The notes: generated by a model not told the origin, from the sequence alone. DNA of 64,000 nt from JAMXLO01 sp963726125 (GCA_963726125.1 CAVSBG010000008.1:1-64000), one strand, 5' to 3'; positions 19,057 through 28,338 are shown, counted from the stretch's first letter. A program made the numbers and translations.

Positions 19057-20079
19057 ATGAAGAAGATCGGATTCCTCTCGTTCGGGCATTGGACGTCGGC
19101 GCCGGGATCCCTTGCCCGTTCGGCGTCGGACGTGCTGTTGCAGTCCATCGACCTCGCCGTCGCGGCCGAGCAACTGGGCGCGGATGGAGCGTTCTTCCGG
19201 GTGCATCACTTCGCCCGTCAACTTGCATCGCCGTTCCCGCTGCTGTCAGCGGCCGGTGCGAAGACCAGTCGTATTGAAATCGGCACTGCGGTGATCGACA
19301 TGCGCTATGAGAACCCGCTCTATATGGCCGAGGACGCGGGCGCGGCGGACCTCATCGCGGGTGGCCGCCTGCAACTGGGTATCAGCCGCGGCTCACCCGA
19401 GCAGGTGATCGCTGGTTGGCGCTATTTCGGCTATCGCCCCGTGGAGGGCGAGACCGATGCCGACATGGGGCGCCGGCACGCGGAGGTGTTTTACGACCTG
19501 CTACAAGGCAAGGGCTTCGCGGAGCCGAACCCGCGACCGATGTTCCGGAACCCGCCGGGCCTGCTGCGCCTGGAACCCTTCTCAGAGGGGCTCCGCGAGC
19601 GGATCTGGTGGGGATCTGGGTCCGACGCGACCGCGGTCTGGGCGGGGAAACTCGGCATGAACCTGCAGTGCTCAACACTCAAGAACGACGAGACCGGCGA
19701 GCCTTTCCACGTTCAGCAAGCGGCTCAGATCCGGGCCTTCCGGGATGCCTGGAAGGAGGCCGGTCACACGCGAGAGCCGAGGGTGTCGGTCAGCCGCAAC
19801 GTCTTCGCGCTGGTCGACGACAGGGACCGCGCTTATTTCGGACACGGCGGCGACGATGAGGACCAATTTGGCTTCATCGACGAAAGCAAGCGGTCGATCT
19901 TCGGCCGGAGTTATGCCGCGGAGCCGGACGTGCTGATCGAGCAGCTCCGGCAGGACGAGGCGATCGCCGCGGCCGACACCCTACTGCTGACTGTCCCCAA
20001 CCAGCTCGGTGTTGATTACAACGCGCATGTCATGGAGGCGATCCTGACGCATGTTGCGCCGGCGCTCGGCTGGCGCTGA
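19057..20079 (+). CDS. LLM-class flavin-dependent monooxygenase
   Basis: The 340-aa protein has a bacterial-luciferase-like TIM barrel. It begins MKKIGFLSFGHW and contains AAEQLGADGAFFRVHHF, RIEIGTAVIDMRYENPLYMAE and GGRLQLGISRGSP, the hallmark strand and phosphate-binding turns of the LLM family. It uses reduced FMN from a separate reductase to oxidise a small molecule; the substrate is unknown. It is monocistronic. Two more LLM genes occur at 34574-36841. Confidence 0.85.
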   Translation: MKKIGFLSFGHWTSAPGSLARSASDVLLQSIDLAVAAEQLGADGAFFRVHHFARQLASPFPLLSAAGAKTSRIEIGTAVIDMRYENPLYMAEDAGAADLIAGGRLQLGISRGSPEQVIAGWRYFGYRPVEGETDADMGRRHAEVFYDLLQGKGFAEPNPRPMFRNPPGLLRLEPFSEGLRERIWWGSGSDATAVWAGKLGMNLQCSTLKNDETGEPFHVQQAAQIRAFRDAWKEAGHTREPRVSVSRNVFALVDDRDRAYFGHGGDDEDQFGFIDESKRSIFGRSYAAEPDVLIEQLRQDEAIAAADTLLLTVPNQLGVDYNAHVMEAILTHVAPALGWR

Positions 20080-20099
20080 AGTTGCTGGATGGGGCAGCG

Positions 20100-20246
20100 A
20101 TGATCTGGATCCGGGCACAGTGTTCGGCCGCTATGAGAACCGGGCGGCCGGTCGTGGCGGAGGTGGATGTCGATAAACAGATCCATCTCCGACGCGTCTG
20201 GTTAGCTGTCGATGCCGGTCTCGTCATCAATCGGGACGGAGCGATC
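20100..20246 (+). pseudogene. Fragment of a xanthine-dehydrogenase-type Mo subunit
   Basis: About 45 codons (GRPVVAEVDVD...RRVWLAVDAGLVINRDGA) match the conserved C-terminal segment of IorB-type Mo subunits, usually followed by a Gln-Gly-containing active-site loop. Homology ends abruptly. It is on the opposite strand to the larger fragments at 20561-21720 and must come from a different copy. Confidence 0.65.
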
Positions 20247-20560
20247 TCGCACGCGATGGCAGATCGGTTTTCATGACAACCACCAGCCTAATCGCACTTT
20301 CGAACTATTCCAGCCGGCGCGCTTGATGCGAAACGGCGCGATCACCGCTGAGGTCATCACCGGCGAACGGCACACGGGGTGCGGCAACGAGTGCGCCGCG
20401 GATTGCGTAGCGAGCGCTTGCGATCTTCGGCCATTCTCTGAACTGCGTTTTCGCCTTCACTGACCGCCTCTTGCATTCCGCTGGAGCTGATGAGCGCAGC
20501 CATGCGGATATTGCGCGTGGAAAGCCCATATCCCGGAATAGCGCATTCGGTGCGTTCGCC

Positions 20561-21510
20561 TCACTTGAGCGACCGACCTGCGTGCGGGGCGGACCAGACT
20601 CGGACAGGCGTGGCGGGCATGTCGAAGTGGTCCACGCCGGCGCTGCGCAGCGCGTTGGCGATAGCATTCATCAGCGCTCGCGCCGCACCGATTGTTCCGG
20701 ATTCGCCGACCCCTTTCATACCCAGTACATTTGTCGGGCTGGGCACTGGACGATCGACAATAATGATCGGACACACCAGATCAGCGTGCGGCATCACGTA
20801 GTCCATGAAGCTGCCCGTCAGCAATTGCCCGCTGTCTGGTTCATAAACGCAGTGTTCGCCGAACACCTGGCCGGCACCCTGCACGATGCCGCCTTGAACC
20901 TGGCCTGCCGCCAGCACCGGACTCAGCACCGTGCCGATGTCGTCCACTGCAATGTAGCCCAGTACCTGCACTGCGCCGGTTTCCGGATCGATCTCCACCT
21001 CCGCCACGTGTGCACCGCTTGGAAATGCGCGAAAGACCGGTAGCTCAGAGACGGTGTCCAGCGGGTGCGGTGAGCGATCGCGCAGGCGCTCGACGAGTGT
21101 CGTCATGGCAATCGATCGATCGGTGCCCTTTACGGTATAGCGGCCGTCGCGGAACTCCACGTCGGCCGTGTCCACCTCCATCATATCGGCGGCGATCGGT
21201 AGCGCCTTGCGTACCACTTCGTCTGTGGCGAGTTTGAACACATTGCTCTGGACCATACCGGTGCGCGATCCGAATGCGCCACTGCCGATCACTTTCGGGC
21301 CATCGGGATCGCCGGCGCGCAGCTCGACCTGGTCACGATCGAGACCGAGCCATAGTGCCACCAATTCGGAGAAGACAGTCTCGTGGCCTTGCCCGCTGGA
21401 CTGCGCCGCCATGTAGAGCTTCACGCTCCCATCGGACGTGAACATGACCGCCACCTCGTCCTTGGGCGCGGCACCGGCGCCGGACGGCTCCTGAAACAAC
21501 GAGCAGCCGA
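20561..21510 (-). pseudogene. C-terminal half of a CoxL/xanthine dehydrogenase Mo subunit
   Basis: This is an intact C-terminal portion of about 315 aa. It runs from a GCSLFQEPSGAG-like segment through GQGHETVFSELVALWLGL, GSGAFGSRTGM, VLGYIAVDDIGTVLSP and the GMKGVGESGTIGAARALMNA loop, which holds the catalytic Glu, to a natural end (ATPVRVWSA). The N-terminal half is missing. Upstream it is joined to a second fragment in another frame, so no functional protein is made. Confidence 0.75.
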
Positions 21511-21539
21511 TGCCGCGCAGTCGTCCGGTGCGCTCGGAG

Positions 21540-21720
21540 CAGCCTGCTTTCCCTGGTCGATGACGACATCGCTGGCTGCGATGATGGCACCGCCGCTTCG
21601 CATCATGGAACGTGAACCGCCTGTGCCACCACCGGCAATCAGTTCATCGGAATCGCCTTGCAGCAGCTTGATCCGTTCGAATGGAATGCCGAGACGATCG
21701 GACAGAACCTGTGCAGTCAT
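21540..21720 (-). pseudogene. Middle fragment of a second xanthine dehydrogenase Mo subunit
   Basis: The peptide VLSDRLGIPFERIKLLQGDS...GGTGGSRSMMRSGGAI is the same domain region as 'LGLDRDQVELRAGDP...GSGAFGSRTGMVQSN' of the neighbouring fragment. The two pieces therefore overlap in homology and cannot belong to one ancestral gene. Recombination between paralogues followed by decay explains this best. Confidence 0.7.
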
Positions 21721-21761
21721 ACATCATGCCGGATGGCGCTCGGTATGGCATCTGCTCCGGC

Positions 21762-22042
21762 TGGATGTGGTGAGCCGCCGCAGTTCCACACGGTCGCCTG
21801 GGAGCCGCCGCGCATATGGGGCGGCGGGACATCGCGCAGTATCTACTGGAGCGCGGGGCGCGAATGGACATCTTCGCCGCGGCGATGCTCGGACATCTGG
21901 AGATTGTGCGCGCGACGATCGCGACGATGCCACAGGCTCGCACGTGGTTTGGGCCACACAGGATCCCGCTGTTGAGACATGCCGAGGCTGGTGGCGCCGA
22001 AGCAGCTCAGTGTTTGATTTCCTGAAGGCCCTTGGAAGCTAG
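21762..22042 (+). pseudogene. Ankyrin-repeat protein fragment
   Basis: The peptide HMGRRDIAQYLLERGARMDIFAAAMLGHLEIV...IPLLRHAEAGG follows the ankyrin pattern. A frameshift near 22005 leads into VFDFLKALGS and a stop. There is no start or upstream repeat, so it is a remnant. Confidence 0.6.
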
Positions 22043-22788
22043 GCCTCGCCGCGACGCCGCATGACGAAGCCGGCGAACGCTCCGAGGCCGAAGTTGATCG
22101 CGATCCCCGCCAGCGACAGCAGTACCAATGCGGCGAACATGCGCGGGATTTGCAGGCGGTAACCGGCTTCCAGAATTCGGTATGCAAGACCGGATGCGAA
22201 GCCGCCCGAGCCTGCAACGAACTCCGCGACCACGGCGCCGACAAGTGCCAAGCCGCCGGATATGCGCAGACCCGCGAGGAAGTATGGCAGCGCCGCCGGC
22301 AGACGCAGCAGCCACAACGTGGTGAGCCGGTGAGCACCGTAGAGTCGGAAGAGATCGGCCAGCTCGGCTGGTGCGGATGCCAGTCCGGCCACGGTATTCG
22401 CGAACACTGGGAAGAACGCCACGATCGTCGCGCAGACCACCAGCGAGGCGAATGGATCGCCGACCCACACGATGATGAGTGGTGCGATCGCGACGATGGG
22501 CGTGACCTGCAATATCACTGCCCAGGGCTGGATCGCGGCGGCCAACAAGCGGCTCGATGCGATGCCAATGGCCAACAGCACGCCCAGCAGGGCCGCGACG
22601 AGCAACGCAACGAATGTCACCAGCAACGTCGACGCGAGCGACACCAACAGTCCCACAGGATCGGCGAGGAATGCCGCGATGATCGCCAGCGGCCCAGGTA
22701 TTAGGTAGGACGGCACTTCGGTGATACGGACCGCGACTTCCCAGATGATCAGGAAAGCCAGGCCGAACAGCGCGGGGGCATATCTCAT
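22039..22788 (-). CDS. ABC transporter permease (SsuC/TauC/ThiX type)
   Basis: The 249-aa integral membrane protein has about six helices. The BPD_transp_1 coupling loop lies near residues 145-165 (APAELADLFRLYGAHRLTTL, the EAA motif). It is the last gene of a three-gene importer operon on the minus strand. Its start overlaps the ATPase stop as ATGA (22785-22788), so the two are coupled. The family imports sulfonates, taurine, nitrate or pyrimidine precursors. Confidence 0.9.
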   Translation of the reverse strand: MRYAPALFGLAFLIIWEVAVRITEVPSYLIPGPLAIIAAFLADPVGLLVSLASTLLVTFVALLVAALLGVLLAIGIASSRLLAAAIQPWAVILQVTPIVAIAPLIIVWVGDPFASLVVCATIVAFFPVFANTVAGLASAPAELADLFRLYGAHRLTTLWLLRLPAALPYFLAGLRISGGLALVGAVVAEFVAGSGGFASGLAYRILEAGYRLQIPRMFAALVLLSLAGIAINFGLGAFAGFVMRRRGEA

Positions 22789-23522
22789 TCGGCGAGTGCG
22801 TGCTGCATGTCGCGTGTCACCTGCGCAACGAGTGCGGCATAGGCAGGATCAAAGCGTGCCGCCGCCCCCGGGCGCAGCGGCGAGGCGATCTCGTGGTCGA
22901 TGCGACCGGGACGCGGGGTCATCAGCACGATGCGGCGCGCGAGGAATGCTGCCTCGTAGATCGAATGTGTGACGAAGACGACGGTGCAGCCGAGTTCACT
23001 CCACAACGTCAGCAGGTCTTCCTGCAGCTTGTGGCGGGTGAATTCGTCGAGCGCGGCGAATGGTTCATCCATCAGCAGAAGTCGTGGGCGCGTTACGAGG
23101 GCACGCGCGATCGACACGCGCATGCGCATGCCGCCGGAAAGCTGGCGCGGACGCGATGCCTCGAAACCGTCCAGGTGAACGCGACGCAGCGCCTCGCGTA
23201 CAACGGGCGTGGCCTCGTTGCGAGACATGCCGGCGATGCGGAGCGGCAGATAGACGTTATCGAACGCGGTGGCCCAGGGAAGCAGTGTAGCGTCCTGGAA
23301 TACGAAACCGATTTCTCCCGCCTTTGGCTGGTGGCCAGCATCCCAGATCAGCCGGCCTGCGTCAGGCTGGTCGAGGCCGGCGATCAGGCGCAGCAGCGTG
23401 GACTTGCCGCAGCCGGATGGGCCGAGCAGCACGATAAAGTCACCGGCAGCAATGTGCAGCGATATGTCGCGCAGGGCTTCCAAAGCGCCGAAGTGGCGCG
23501 CTACCCGGTCAAGATGGAGCAT
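22785..23522 (-). CDS. ABC transporter ATP-binding protein (SsuB/TauB type)
   Basis: The 245-aa protein has Walker A GPSGCGKST at 34-42, a Q-loop at FVFQDATLLPW, the signature LSGGMRMRVSIARAL near 123-137 and Walker B LLLMDEPFAALDE near 144-156. The last of these includes the catalytic Glu. A switch His follows (VFVTHSIYEA). It energises the permease encoded downstream. The binding-protein stop lies 20 bp upstream. Confidence 0.9.
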   Translation of the reverse strand: MLHLDRVARHFGALEALRDISLHIAAGDFIVLLGPSGCGKSTLLRLIAGLDQPDAGRLIWDAGHQPKAGEIGFVFQDATLLPWATAFDNVYLPLRIAGMSRNEATPVVREALRRVHLDGFEASRPRQLSGGMRMRVSIARALVTRPRLLLMDEPFAALDEFTRHKLQEDLLTLWSELGCTVVFVTHSIYEAAFLARRIVLMTPRPGRIDHEIASPLRPGAAARFDPAYAALVAQVTRDMQHALAE

Positions 23523-23541
23523 GTCGCGTGGCAGACCTCGA

Positions 23542-24521
23542 CTACTTCTTCATGTCCATGCCAACGCGCCGGTCGACGAAGCGCAGCGTGTAGGCTTTCG
23601 TTACATCGATGCCCTTGGGGTAGACGCCGACGTCGGACATGGAGCGATAGAACTCCTCCCAACGGGCACGGTCATCGCACCGATGCCGAATTTCAGCGCG
23701 TCGCCCGAATCCACGATGCCTTGCGTCTTCATCACGTCTCGGCCGTATTTGAGAAGCGCATCGGTCATCTCGGGGTTGTCCTGTTTGATCAGTTTGTTGG
23801 CGGGCGTCGGGTCGTCATAGAGAAACGAGTACCAGCCCTCGATGGACGCATTTATGAAGCGCTGCACGAGGTCGGGCTTTTCAGCTACCAACTTGTTGCT
23901 GGTGGTGACGATGTTGGCGTAGCCGGGGTAGCCCGCATCGGCGAGCAGCAGCACCTCGGGCTTGAAGTGCGCGGCCTGCTCGATGGCGAACGGCTCGGAT
24001 CCGAGATAGCCCTGCTGGACCAGCTTCTTGTCGGCCAGGAAGGGCTGCAGGTTGAAGGTGTAGGTGCGGACCTGCGAGTCTGCGTAGCCGTACTTGGCGG
24101 CGAGGAAACGCCACCAGCCGGCACGCGTGTCGGCGCCGATGAGGATGGGCTTGCCCTTCAGGGCGGCGAAGCTGTCGTTCCCCTCGTTGGGATGGGCGAT
24201 CAGGATTGATGGATCCTTCTGGAAGATCGCCGCGATAGCAACGAAGGGCAGGTTCTGCTGCACGAACTCGATGGCGCGACCGCCGCCGAGGTCGAAGTCG
24301 AGGCGGCCGGCCATCATGAGCTGCATCTGATTCACCTGCGGCCCGCCCTGACGGATCGTCACCTTCAGGCCGTGGCGCGCGTAGATGCCGGTGGCGAGCG
24401 CTTGGTAATAGCCGCCGTATTCGGCCTCGGCGAGCCAGTCGAGGCCGAAGGTGATGGTGTCCTCGGCGCGCGCGGCGGTGGCGCTGAGCAGCAGGATCAG
24501 GAGGGCAGCGAGCCGTCGCAT
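23542..24521 (-). CDS. ABC importer substrate-binding protein (NMT1/THI5-like), frameshifted near its end
   Basis: The start at 24521 gives a Sec signal peptide (MRRLAALLILLLSATAARA). The mature part DTITFGLDWLAEAEYGGYYQ and the GGPQVNQMQLMMAG region are typical of the NMT1/THI5-like solute receptors that bind pyrimidine precursors, sulfonates or nitrate. One missing base near 23669 shifts the last 40 codons. Restoring it gives ARWEEFYRSMSDVGVYPKG and a natural stop at 23542-23544. The full length is about 326 aa. It leads the operon for the ATPase and permease. Confidence 0.8.
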
Positions 24522-24586
24522 GGTGGCCTCGATTCGCGCTGTGAGGTGCGCATCCTGCACAATGGCGGCGTGATGCGGGAGGTGGC

Positions 24587-24922
24587 ATGGCTGAGCCTCG
24601 GTTGAAGGCCGGATTGTGGGTCAAGGCGGCGCTGCGCATGGCCGACCGCGACGGACGATCGGGCGTGGTGTTGCGCAAGGGGGATGCGGACTCCGGCGGC
24701 GTGCTGGTGGTGCTGCGCGGGCGCGAGGGGCTGGTGGTGCTGTCGCAGGTGCGAACCTTGGATGGGGCGCTGGCGTGGATGCGGGGGACCGGTGCGGCGG
24801 CGGTGGATCAGGCGGCGGTCGATGCATATGTCGAGCGGCAGATGCGGTTCGATCCGGATGTGTGGGTTCTTGAGTTCGATGCGCCGGACTTCGTGCCGCC
24901 GTTCGAGGCGAAGCTGGTGTGA
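24587..24922 (+). CDS. DUF1491-family protein
   Basis: The 111-aa protein matches the DUF1491 pattern found in alphaproteobacteria. It starts PRLKAGLWVKAALRMADRDG and has ATVLRKGD-like and ...RFDPDVWVLEFDAPD segments near the end. It is cytoplasmic and of unknown function. It diverges from the ABC importer, with a 65-bp gap that must hold both promoters. Confidence 0.8.
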   Translation: MAEPRLKAGLWVKAALRMADRDGRSGVVLRKGDADSGGVLVVLRGREGLVVLSQVRTLDGALAWMRGTGAAAVDQAAVDAYVERQMRFDPDVWVLEFDAPDFVPPFEAKLV

Positions 24923-25059
24923 CGGCCGGTGATGGTTGTGATGTGCCGGCGATCGGGCGCTCGATGCGCTTTTTGTTGGTGCTATCAGGACAGACGTCGG
25001 CATCACGGTTGCGGCAGGTGCTCCGCTGTCATGACGGAGAGGGATGATGAGGTGGTGCA

Positions 25060-25374
25060 GTGATCAGCGTCGATCAGAATTCCAATGGGCAAACTGTCGA
25101 TCTGCCGGTGGGCCAGGTGATAGAGCTTCGGTTGGCGGAGAATCCGACCACCGGTTATCGTTGGACATTCGTTACGGACGGCAAACCTGTCTGCGTGGTC
25201 GTGGCCGATCGATACGAGCGTCCCAGCGGGCCGCCGGGGCAAGGTGGCGAGCATTCTTGGCAGATCCAGGGCGCGACCGCCGGGGATTGCAACATTGCTC
25301 TACGGTATGGTCGCAGCTTCGAGCCCAATGCGCCGACGAAAGATTTCGGAGTGCACGTGCGCGTGACGCCGTGA
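25060..25374 (+). CDS. Chagasin-family (I42) cysteine-protease inhibitor
   Basis: The 104-aa protein starts at the GTG 25060, with GAGG 8 bases upstream. It shows the three inhibitory loops of the I42 family in order: NPTTGYRW (about 28-35), the Gly-rich PGQGGEHSW loop (about 61-69) and a C-terminal Arg-rich strand near LRYGRSFEPN (family consensus RPW). It has no leader, so it is probably cytoplasmic like its neighbour. It is convergent with a papain-family protease gene 43 bp away, which makes that protease its likely target. Confidence 0.8.
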   Translation: MISVDQNSNGQTVDLPVGQVIELRLAENPTTGYRWTFVTDGKPVCVVVADRYERPSGPPGQGGEHSWQIQGATAGDCNIALRYGRSFEPNAPTKDFGVHVRVTP

Positions 25375-25380
25375 CAGGGC

Positions 25381-25409
25381 GGCCTCGCGGACGGTGTGCC
25401 CGCGAGGCC
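25381..25409. terminator. Bidirectional hairpin between inhibitor and protease genes
   Basis: GGCCTCGCGG (25381-25390) pairs perfectly with CCGCGAGGCC (25400-25409) around a 9-base loop, in the 43-bp gap between two convergent stops. No U tract follows, so termination efficiency is uncertain. Confidence 0.6.
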
Positions 25410-25417
25410 GTGTAGTG

Positions 25418-26206
25418 TCAGGCCTGGACCAGGCGGATGGTCCAGAAGTCGCTCGAGAGATTGCGTTCCGTCAGGTAGGCGTAGGGGATGGTGAAGTAGC
25501 CTTTCATGCCCCAACCGTCGCCCCAGGAGTTGCGCACTATAAAGCGATGCTGGCTGTCGTCGTAGCCGACGGCCATCACCGCGTGGCCGCCGACGACGCT
25601 CTCACCGGATGCGGGCATCGGCACGATTCCGGTGTTCGCCACTTGCTGGCTCTCGAAGCTGTCATAGACGGTGAAGCCGAATACGAACGGGTAGCCGGAG
25701 GCCAGGCATCCCTTCATCTGGGGGAGGCTCTGCGTGACGCGGCTATAGTTCACCGCGCGATCCTTCAGCGCATCGGCGAAGGCTTTCGCCGGTGGCTTTT
25801 CGGCGAAGTTCGCGATGTGGTAAGGCCAATCCGCTTCATTCGGCACGCCCTGCTTGTTGACGACCTTGATGCCGTCGCGGATTTGCGCGCCGCTGTCGGT
25901 AGCCACGGTGTTTTCGATGACGCGCTCGTTGTAGTAGATGAAGAGGCGCGAGGGTACGAAGTCCGGCGTGAGCTTCTGCTTTTCTCGCTCGAACTGTACT
26001 GCGCCGGCAATGGCGTTGCCGGTGCAACTACCCAATTGGCCCTGATCGTAGACGGGTGGACAGTGTGGGCGAAGGTCAACCATCGGCGGTAGCGCCTTGG
26101 TCATTTCCATTGGGGCGGCGTACATATGATCTCGCACATCGGGCAGGTCGGGCGCCCATCCGTAGTGCTTGATGACGTGGATGCGGGGATCCTGCGTGTT
26201 TGCCAT
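25418..26206 (-). CDS. C1-family (papain-like) cysteine peptidase
   Basis: The protein has 262 aa and lacks a signal peptide and an evident long propeptide. The active-site set is complete: the oxyanion Gln and nucleophile Cys in YDQGQLGSCTGNA (about 54-66), the catalytic His in VVGGHAVMAVGYDD (about 205-218) and Asn in RNSWGDGWGMKGYF (about 225-238). It belongs to the bacterial C1A subgroup that begins with 'GWxPDLPDxRD'. The likely role is intracellular or non-classically released proteolysis. The chagasin-type gene next door would restrain it. Confidence 0.9.
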   Translation of the reverse strand: MANTQDPRIHVIKHYGWAPDLPDVRDHMYAAPMEMTKALPPMVDLRPHCPPVYDQGQLGSCTGNAIAGAVQFEREKQKLTPDFVPSRLFIYYNERVIENTVATDSGAQIRDGIKVVNKQGVPNEADWPYHIANFAEKPPAKAFADALKDRAVNYSRVTQSLPQMKGCLASGYPFVFGFTVYDSFESQQVANTGIVPMPASGESVVGGHAVMAVGYDDSQHRFIVRNSWGDGWGMKGYFTIPYAYLTERNLSSDFWTIRLVQA

Positions 26207-26373
26207 CAGAGTTTCCTCCTGTTGTCAGCCGGTTTTGGGATGATGTGTCGAGGACTTGAAGGCCAGATATTCGCCGGCTCACAATAGGAGGCTATGGCGA
26301 TGATGCGGCCTCGGGGTATGAAGCAGTTCACAGTATTCGGGGAACCGATCCAGTCAGGTACGGGAGATTTGTC

Positions 26374-26826
26374 ATGGCGGGGCTTTATTTCGAGGAATTC
26401 CATGAAGGGCAGACGTTCGAGCATGCGCTGAGCCGCACGGTCACCGAGATGGACAATGTGCTGTTCAGCACGCTGACGCTGAACCCTCAGCCGCTGCATC
26501 TGGATGAGGAGTTTGCGAAGACCACCGAATTCGGCCAGCGGATCGTCAACTCGCTGTTCACGCTGGGGCTGATGATCGGAATGAGCGTCGGCGACACGAC
26601 GCTGGGGACGACGATCGCCAATCTCGGGATGAATAAGGTGGAGTTTCCGAAGCCGGTGTTCCATGGCGATACGATCCGCGCGCGGTCGATCGTGCGGTCG
26701 GTGCGGGCGTCGAAGTCTCGGCCGGAGGCTGGGGTGGTGGAGTTCGAGCACCAGGCGTTCAACCAGCGCGGCGAGATGGTGGCGACGTGTCTGCGCGCTG
26801 CGTTCATGAAGCGTCGGCCGGGGTGA
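26374..26826 (+). CDS. MaoC-family dehydratase (mesaconyl-CoA hydratase-like)
   Basis: The 150-aa single hot-dog-fold protein carries the catalytic Asp/His segment (TVTEMDNVLFSTLTLNPQPLHLDEEFA). It then has GLMIGMSVGDTTLGTTIANLG and FPKPVFHGDTIRARS, as in bacterial MaoC hydratases that act on enoyl-CoA or mesaconyl-CoA esters. It is monocistronic. Confidence 0.85.
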   Translation: MAGLYFEEFHEGQTFEHALSRTVTEMDNVLFSTLTLNPQPLHLDEEFAKTTEFGQRIVNSLFTLGLMIGMSVGDTTLGTTIANLGMNKVEFPKPVFHGDTIRARSIVRSVRASKSRPEAGVVEFEHQAFNQRGEMVATCLRAAFMKRRPG

Positions 26827-26893
26827 GGCTGGGGCGCCGCGCCTCCGATGATCGGGGCAGCGTGATCTGGCGGGCGGCGCCGGCTATTGCTGC

Positions 26894-27460
26894 TCAGTCG
26901 GCATACAACTCCTCGACAGTCACCGCGATGCCGGGAGGATCGAGCCTGATCTCGCCGGATACGACGATCTGTGTCGCGAGCTGATCGTTTGGCTGTCGGG
27001 AGTGACGAACGATACGCTGCTCGTCAGGCCAGACGATCAGGTAATGCTGGAGCGACGGCAACTTGAAGTAGGCACGCAGCTTGGTGGCTCGATCCCGCGT
27101 GCCGCTGTCCGGGGACAGGACTTCGACGAGCACCAACGGGTCGGAGACTTTGGTGGAATCACCCGGCAGAAGCGGTCCACACGGCAGGAGAGCGTCGGGC
27201 TCGAAATCGCTGTCTTCGACCTGAACCGTCATTCCGTCGCCGAAGACCTCGCAAGACGTCAGTCCCGCCTCGCTTACGGCGCGCCGCAAGGCGTCGCGCA
27301 CCGAGCCCTTGCGCCGGTTGTGCGAGGCCCGCTCCGGTGCCATCGCGACCACGATGCCATCGATGCGCTCGAACCGGCCGGACGGCTGCTGGTCTACCCA
27401 GACCTGGAACTCCTCCCGGGTCATGGGGGTCTCGGGTTCGTAGGTCTGGGCACGTGCCAT
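26894..27460 (-). CDS. Uma2-family (PD-(D/E)XK) putative endonuclease
   Basis: The protein has 188 aa from the ATG at 27460. It has the Uma2 order MTREEFQVWVDQQPSGRFE, then a DFEPDALL Asp, then VLVEVLSPDSGTRDRATKLRAY (the Glu and Lys of the nuclease core), then YLIVWPDEQRIVRH. Uma2 proteins are common in families of paralogues and their role is unclear. No partner antitoxin-like gene is adjacent. Confidence 0.8.
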   Translation of the reverse strand: MARAQTYEPETPMTREEFQVWVDQQPSGRFERIDGIVVAMAPERASHNRRKGSVRDALRRAVSEAGLTSCEVFGDGMTVQVEDSDFEPDALLPCGPLLPGDSTKVSDPLVLVEVLSPDSGTRDRATKLRAYFKLPSLQHYLIVWPDEQRIVRHSRQPNDQLATQIVVSGEIRLDPPGIAVTVEELYAD

Positions 27461-27900
27461 GGGGCCCTCCAAATTCAGCTTTGATGTCGTGGCAGTCATA
27501 CACGCTGCAACGCCCATCGCGATCACGGATGATCGGGCGATGCGCGCGGCAGAAAGATCGAGTGGTTGAGCGACCACTGGGTGTCGCGCTTCGCCCTGGT
27601 CGCGTCGCGCACCATGGCGGCCTCGGCACGAAACCGCGCCAGCCACTTCGAGCTGCGGGCGATCGGATGCGATAGCGGGCGCGAGTGGGATGGGCGGAAT
27701 AAGAGCCTAAGTGACGGGTGAGCGTCAAGGAAAGTATTCGTATGGAATCGGCACGCGGGGGGAGCATGGATTATCGCATGGGCCGTTAGCGGGACTTTGG
27801 CCGAGGCGCTGGGAATGACCGAGTCATTTGGAGTGACCCGCTTGCCTCTCCACGTCATGCCGGGCCTTGGCCCGGCATGACGGCTTGACCCCGGCTATGC
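27461..27900. other. Intergenic stretch with a REP-like palindrome
   Basis: No gene is recognised. At about 27855-27882 a palindrome (CATGCCGGGCCTTGGCCCGGCATG) belongs to the same GGCC-rich class as the other REP-like units in the window. Confidence 0.55.
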
Positions 27901-27915
27901 CGAGCCCCTGTTGGT

Positions 27916-28338
27916 TCAACGGATGAGCGGCAGAATGGCCCGGATACGGGGATCGCGCGCGTAGAGGCCGCCCCATGTCATCACGCCCAGGAGCAGGGAA
28001 ATGATTTCCGGCGGCGAGCCCAACTCACCAATGCGGACATGGGCGCAGATGGCACCTCCCAGAAAGCCCGTCACCAGGATCGCCCCGAGGACGGCGGTGG
28101 CCGGGATGGCGTAAAGCATGGCGCAGGCGAGTATGATCGGACCCACGACATGGGTGAGGTCCATTGCGAACCCGGTTTCCTGCAACATGCTCGCGATCCG
28201 TGTCGGCGCGAAAAGCTGAATAGTGCCGTCTGCCAGCAGAGCGATAACGACAAACCCGCTCATTATCCGACCGGCCCACAGGGCGCGATGCAAGGTCATG
28301 GCTTCAGGCACGTGATGCAGGTTCATGGTTTCGGACAC
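27916..28338 (-). CDS. DoxX-like membrane protein
   Basis: The protein has 140 aa from the GTG at 28338, chosen because GGAG lies 8 bases upstream. It has four membrane helices (for example RIMSGFVVIALLADG and TAVLGAILVTGFLGGAICAH) in the arrangement of the DoxX/DUF4870-like group. It is divergent from the LysR gene, which starts 105 bp away and probably controls it. Its substrate is unknown. Confidence 0.75.
   Translation of the reverse strand: MSETMNLHHVPEAMTLHRALWAGRIMSGFVVIALLADGTIQLFAPTRIASMLQETGFAMDLTHVVGPIILACAMLYAIPATAVLGAILVTGFLGGAICAHVRIGELGSPPEIISLLLGVMTWGGLYARDPRIRAILPLIR

Noticed and set aside
26894..27460. Toxin-antitoxin system around the Uma2 gene
   Set aside because: No partner gene lies beside it and Uma2 is not an established toxin.
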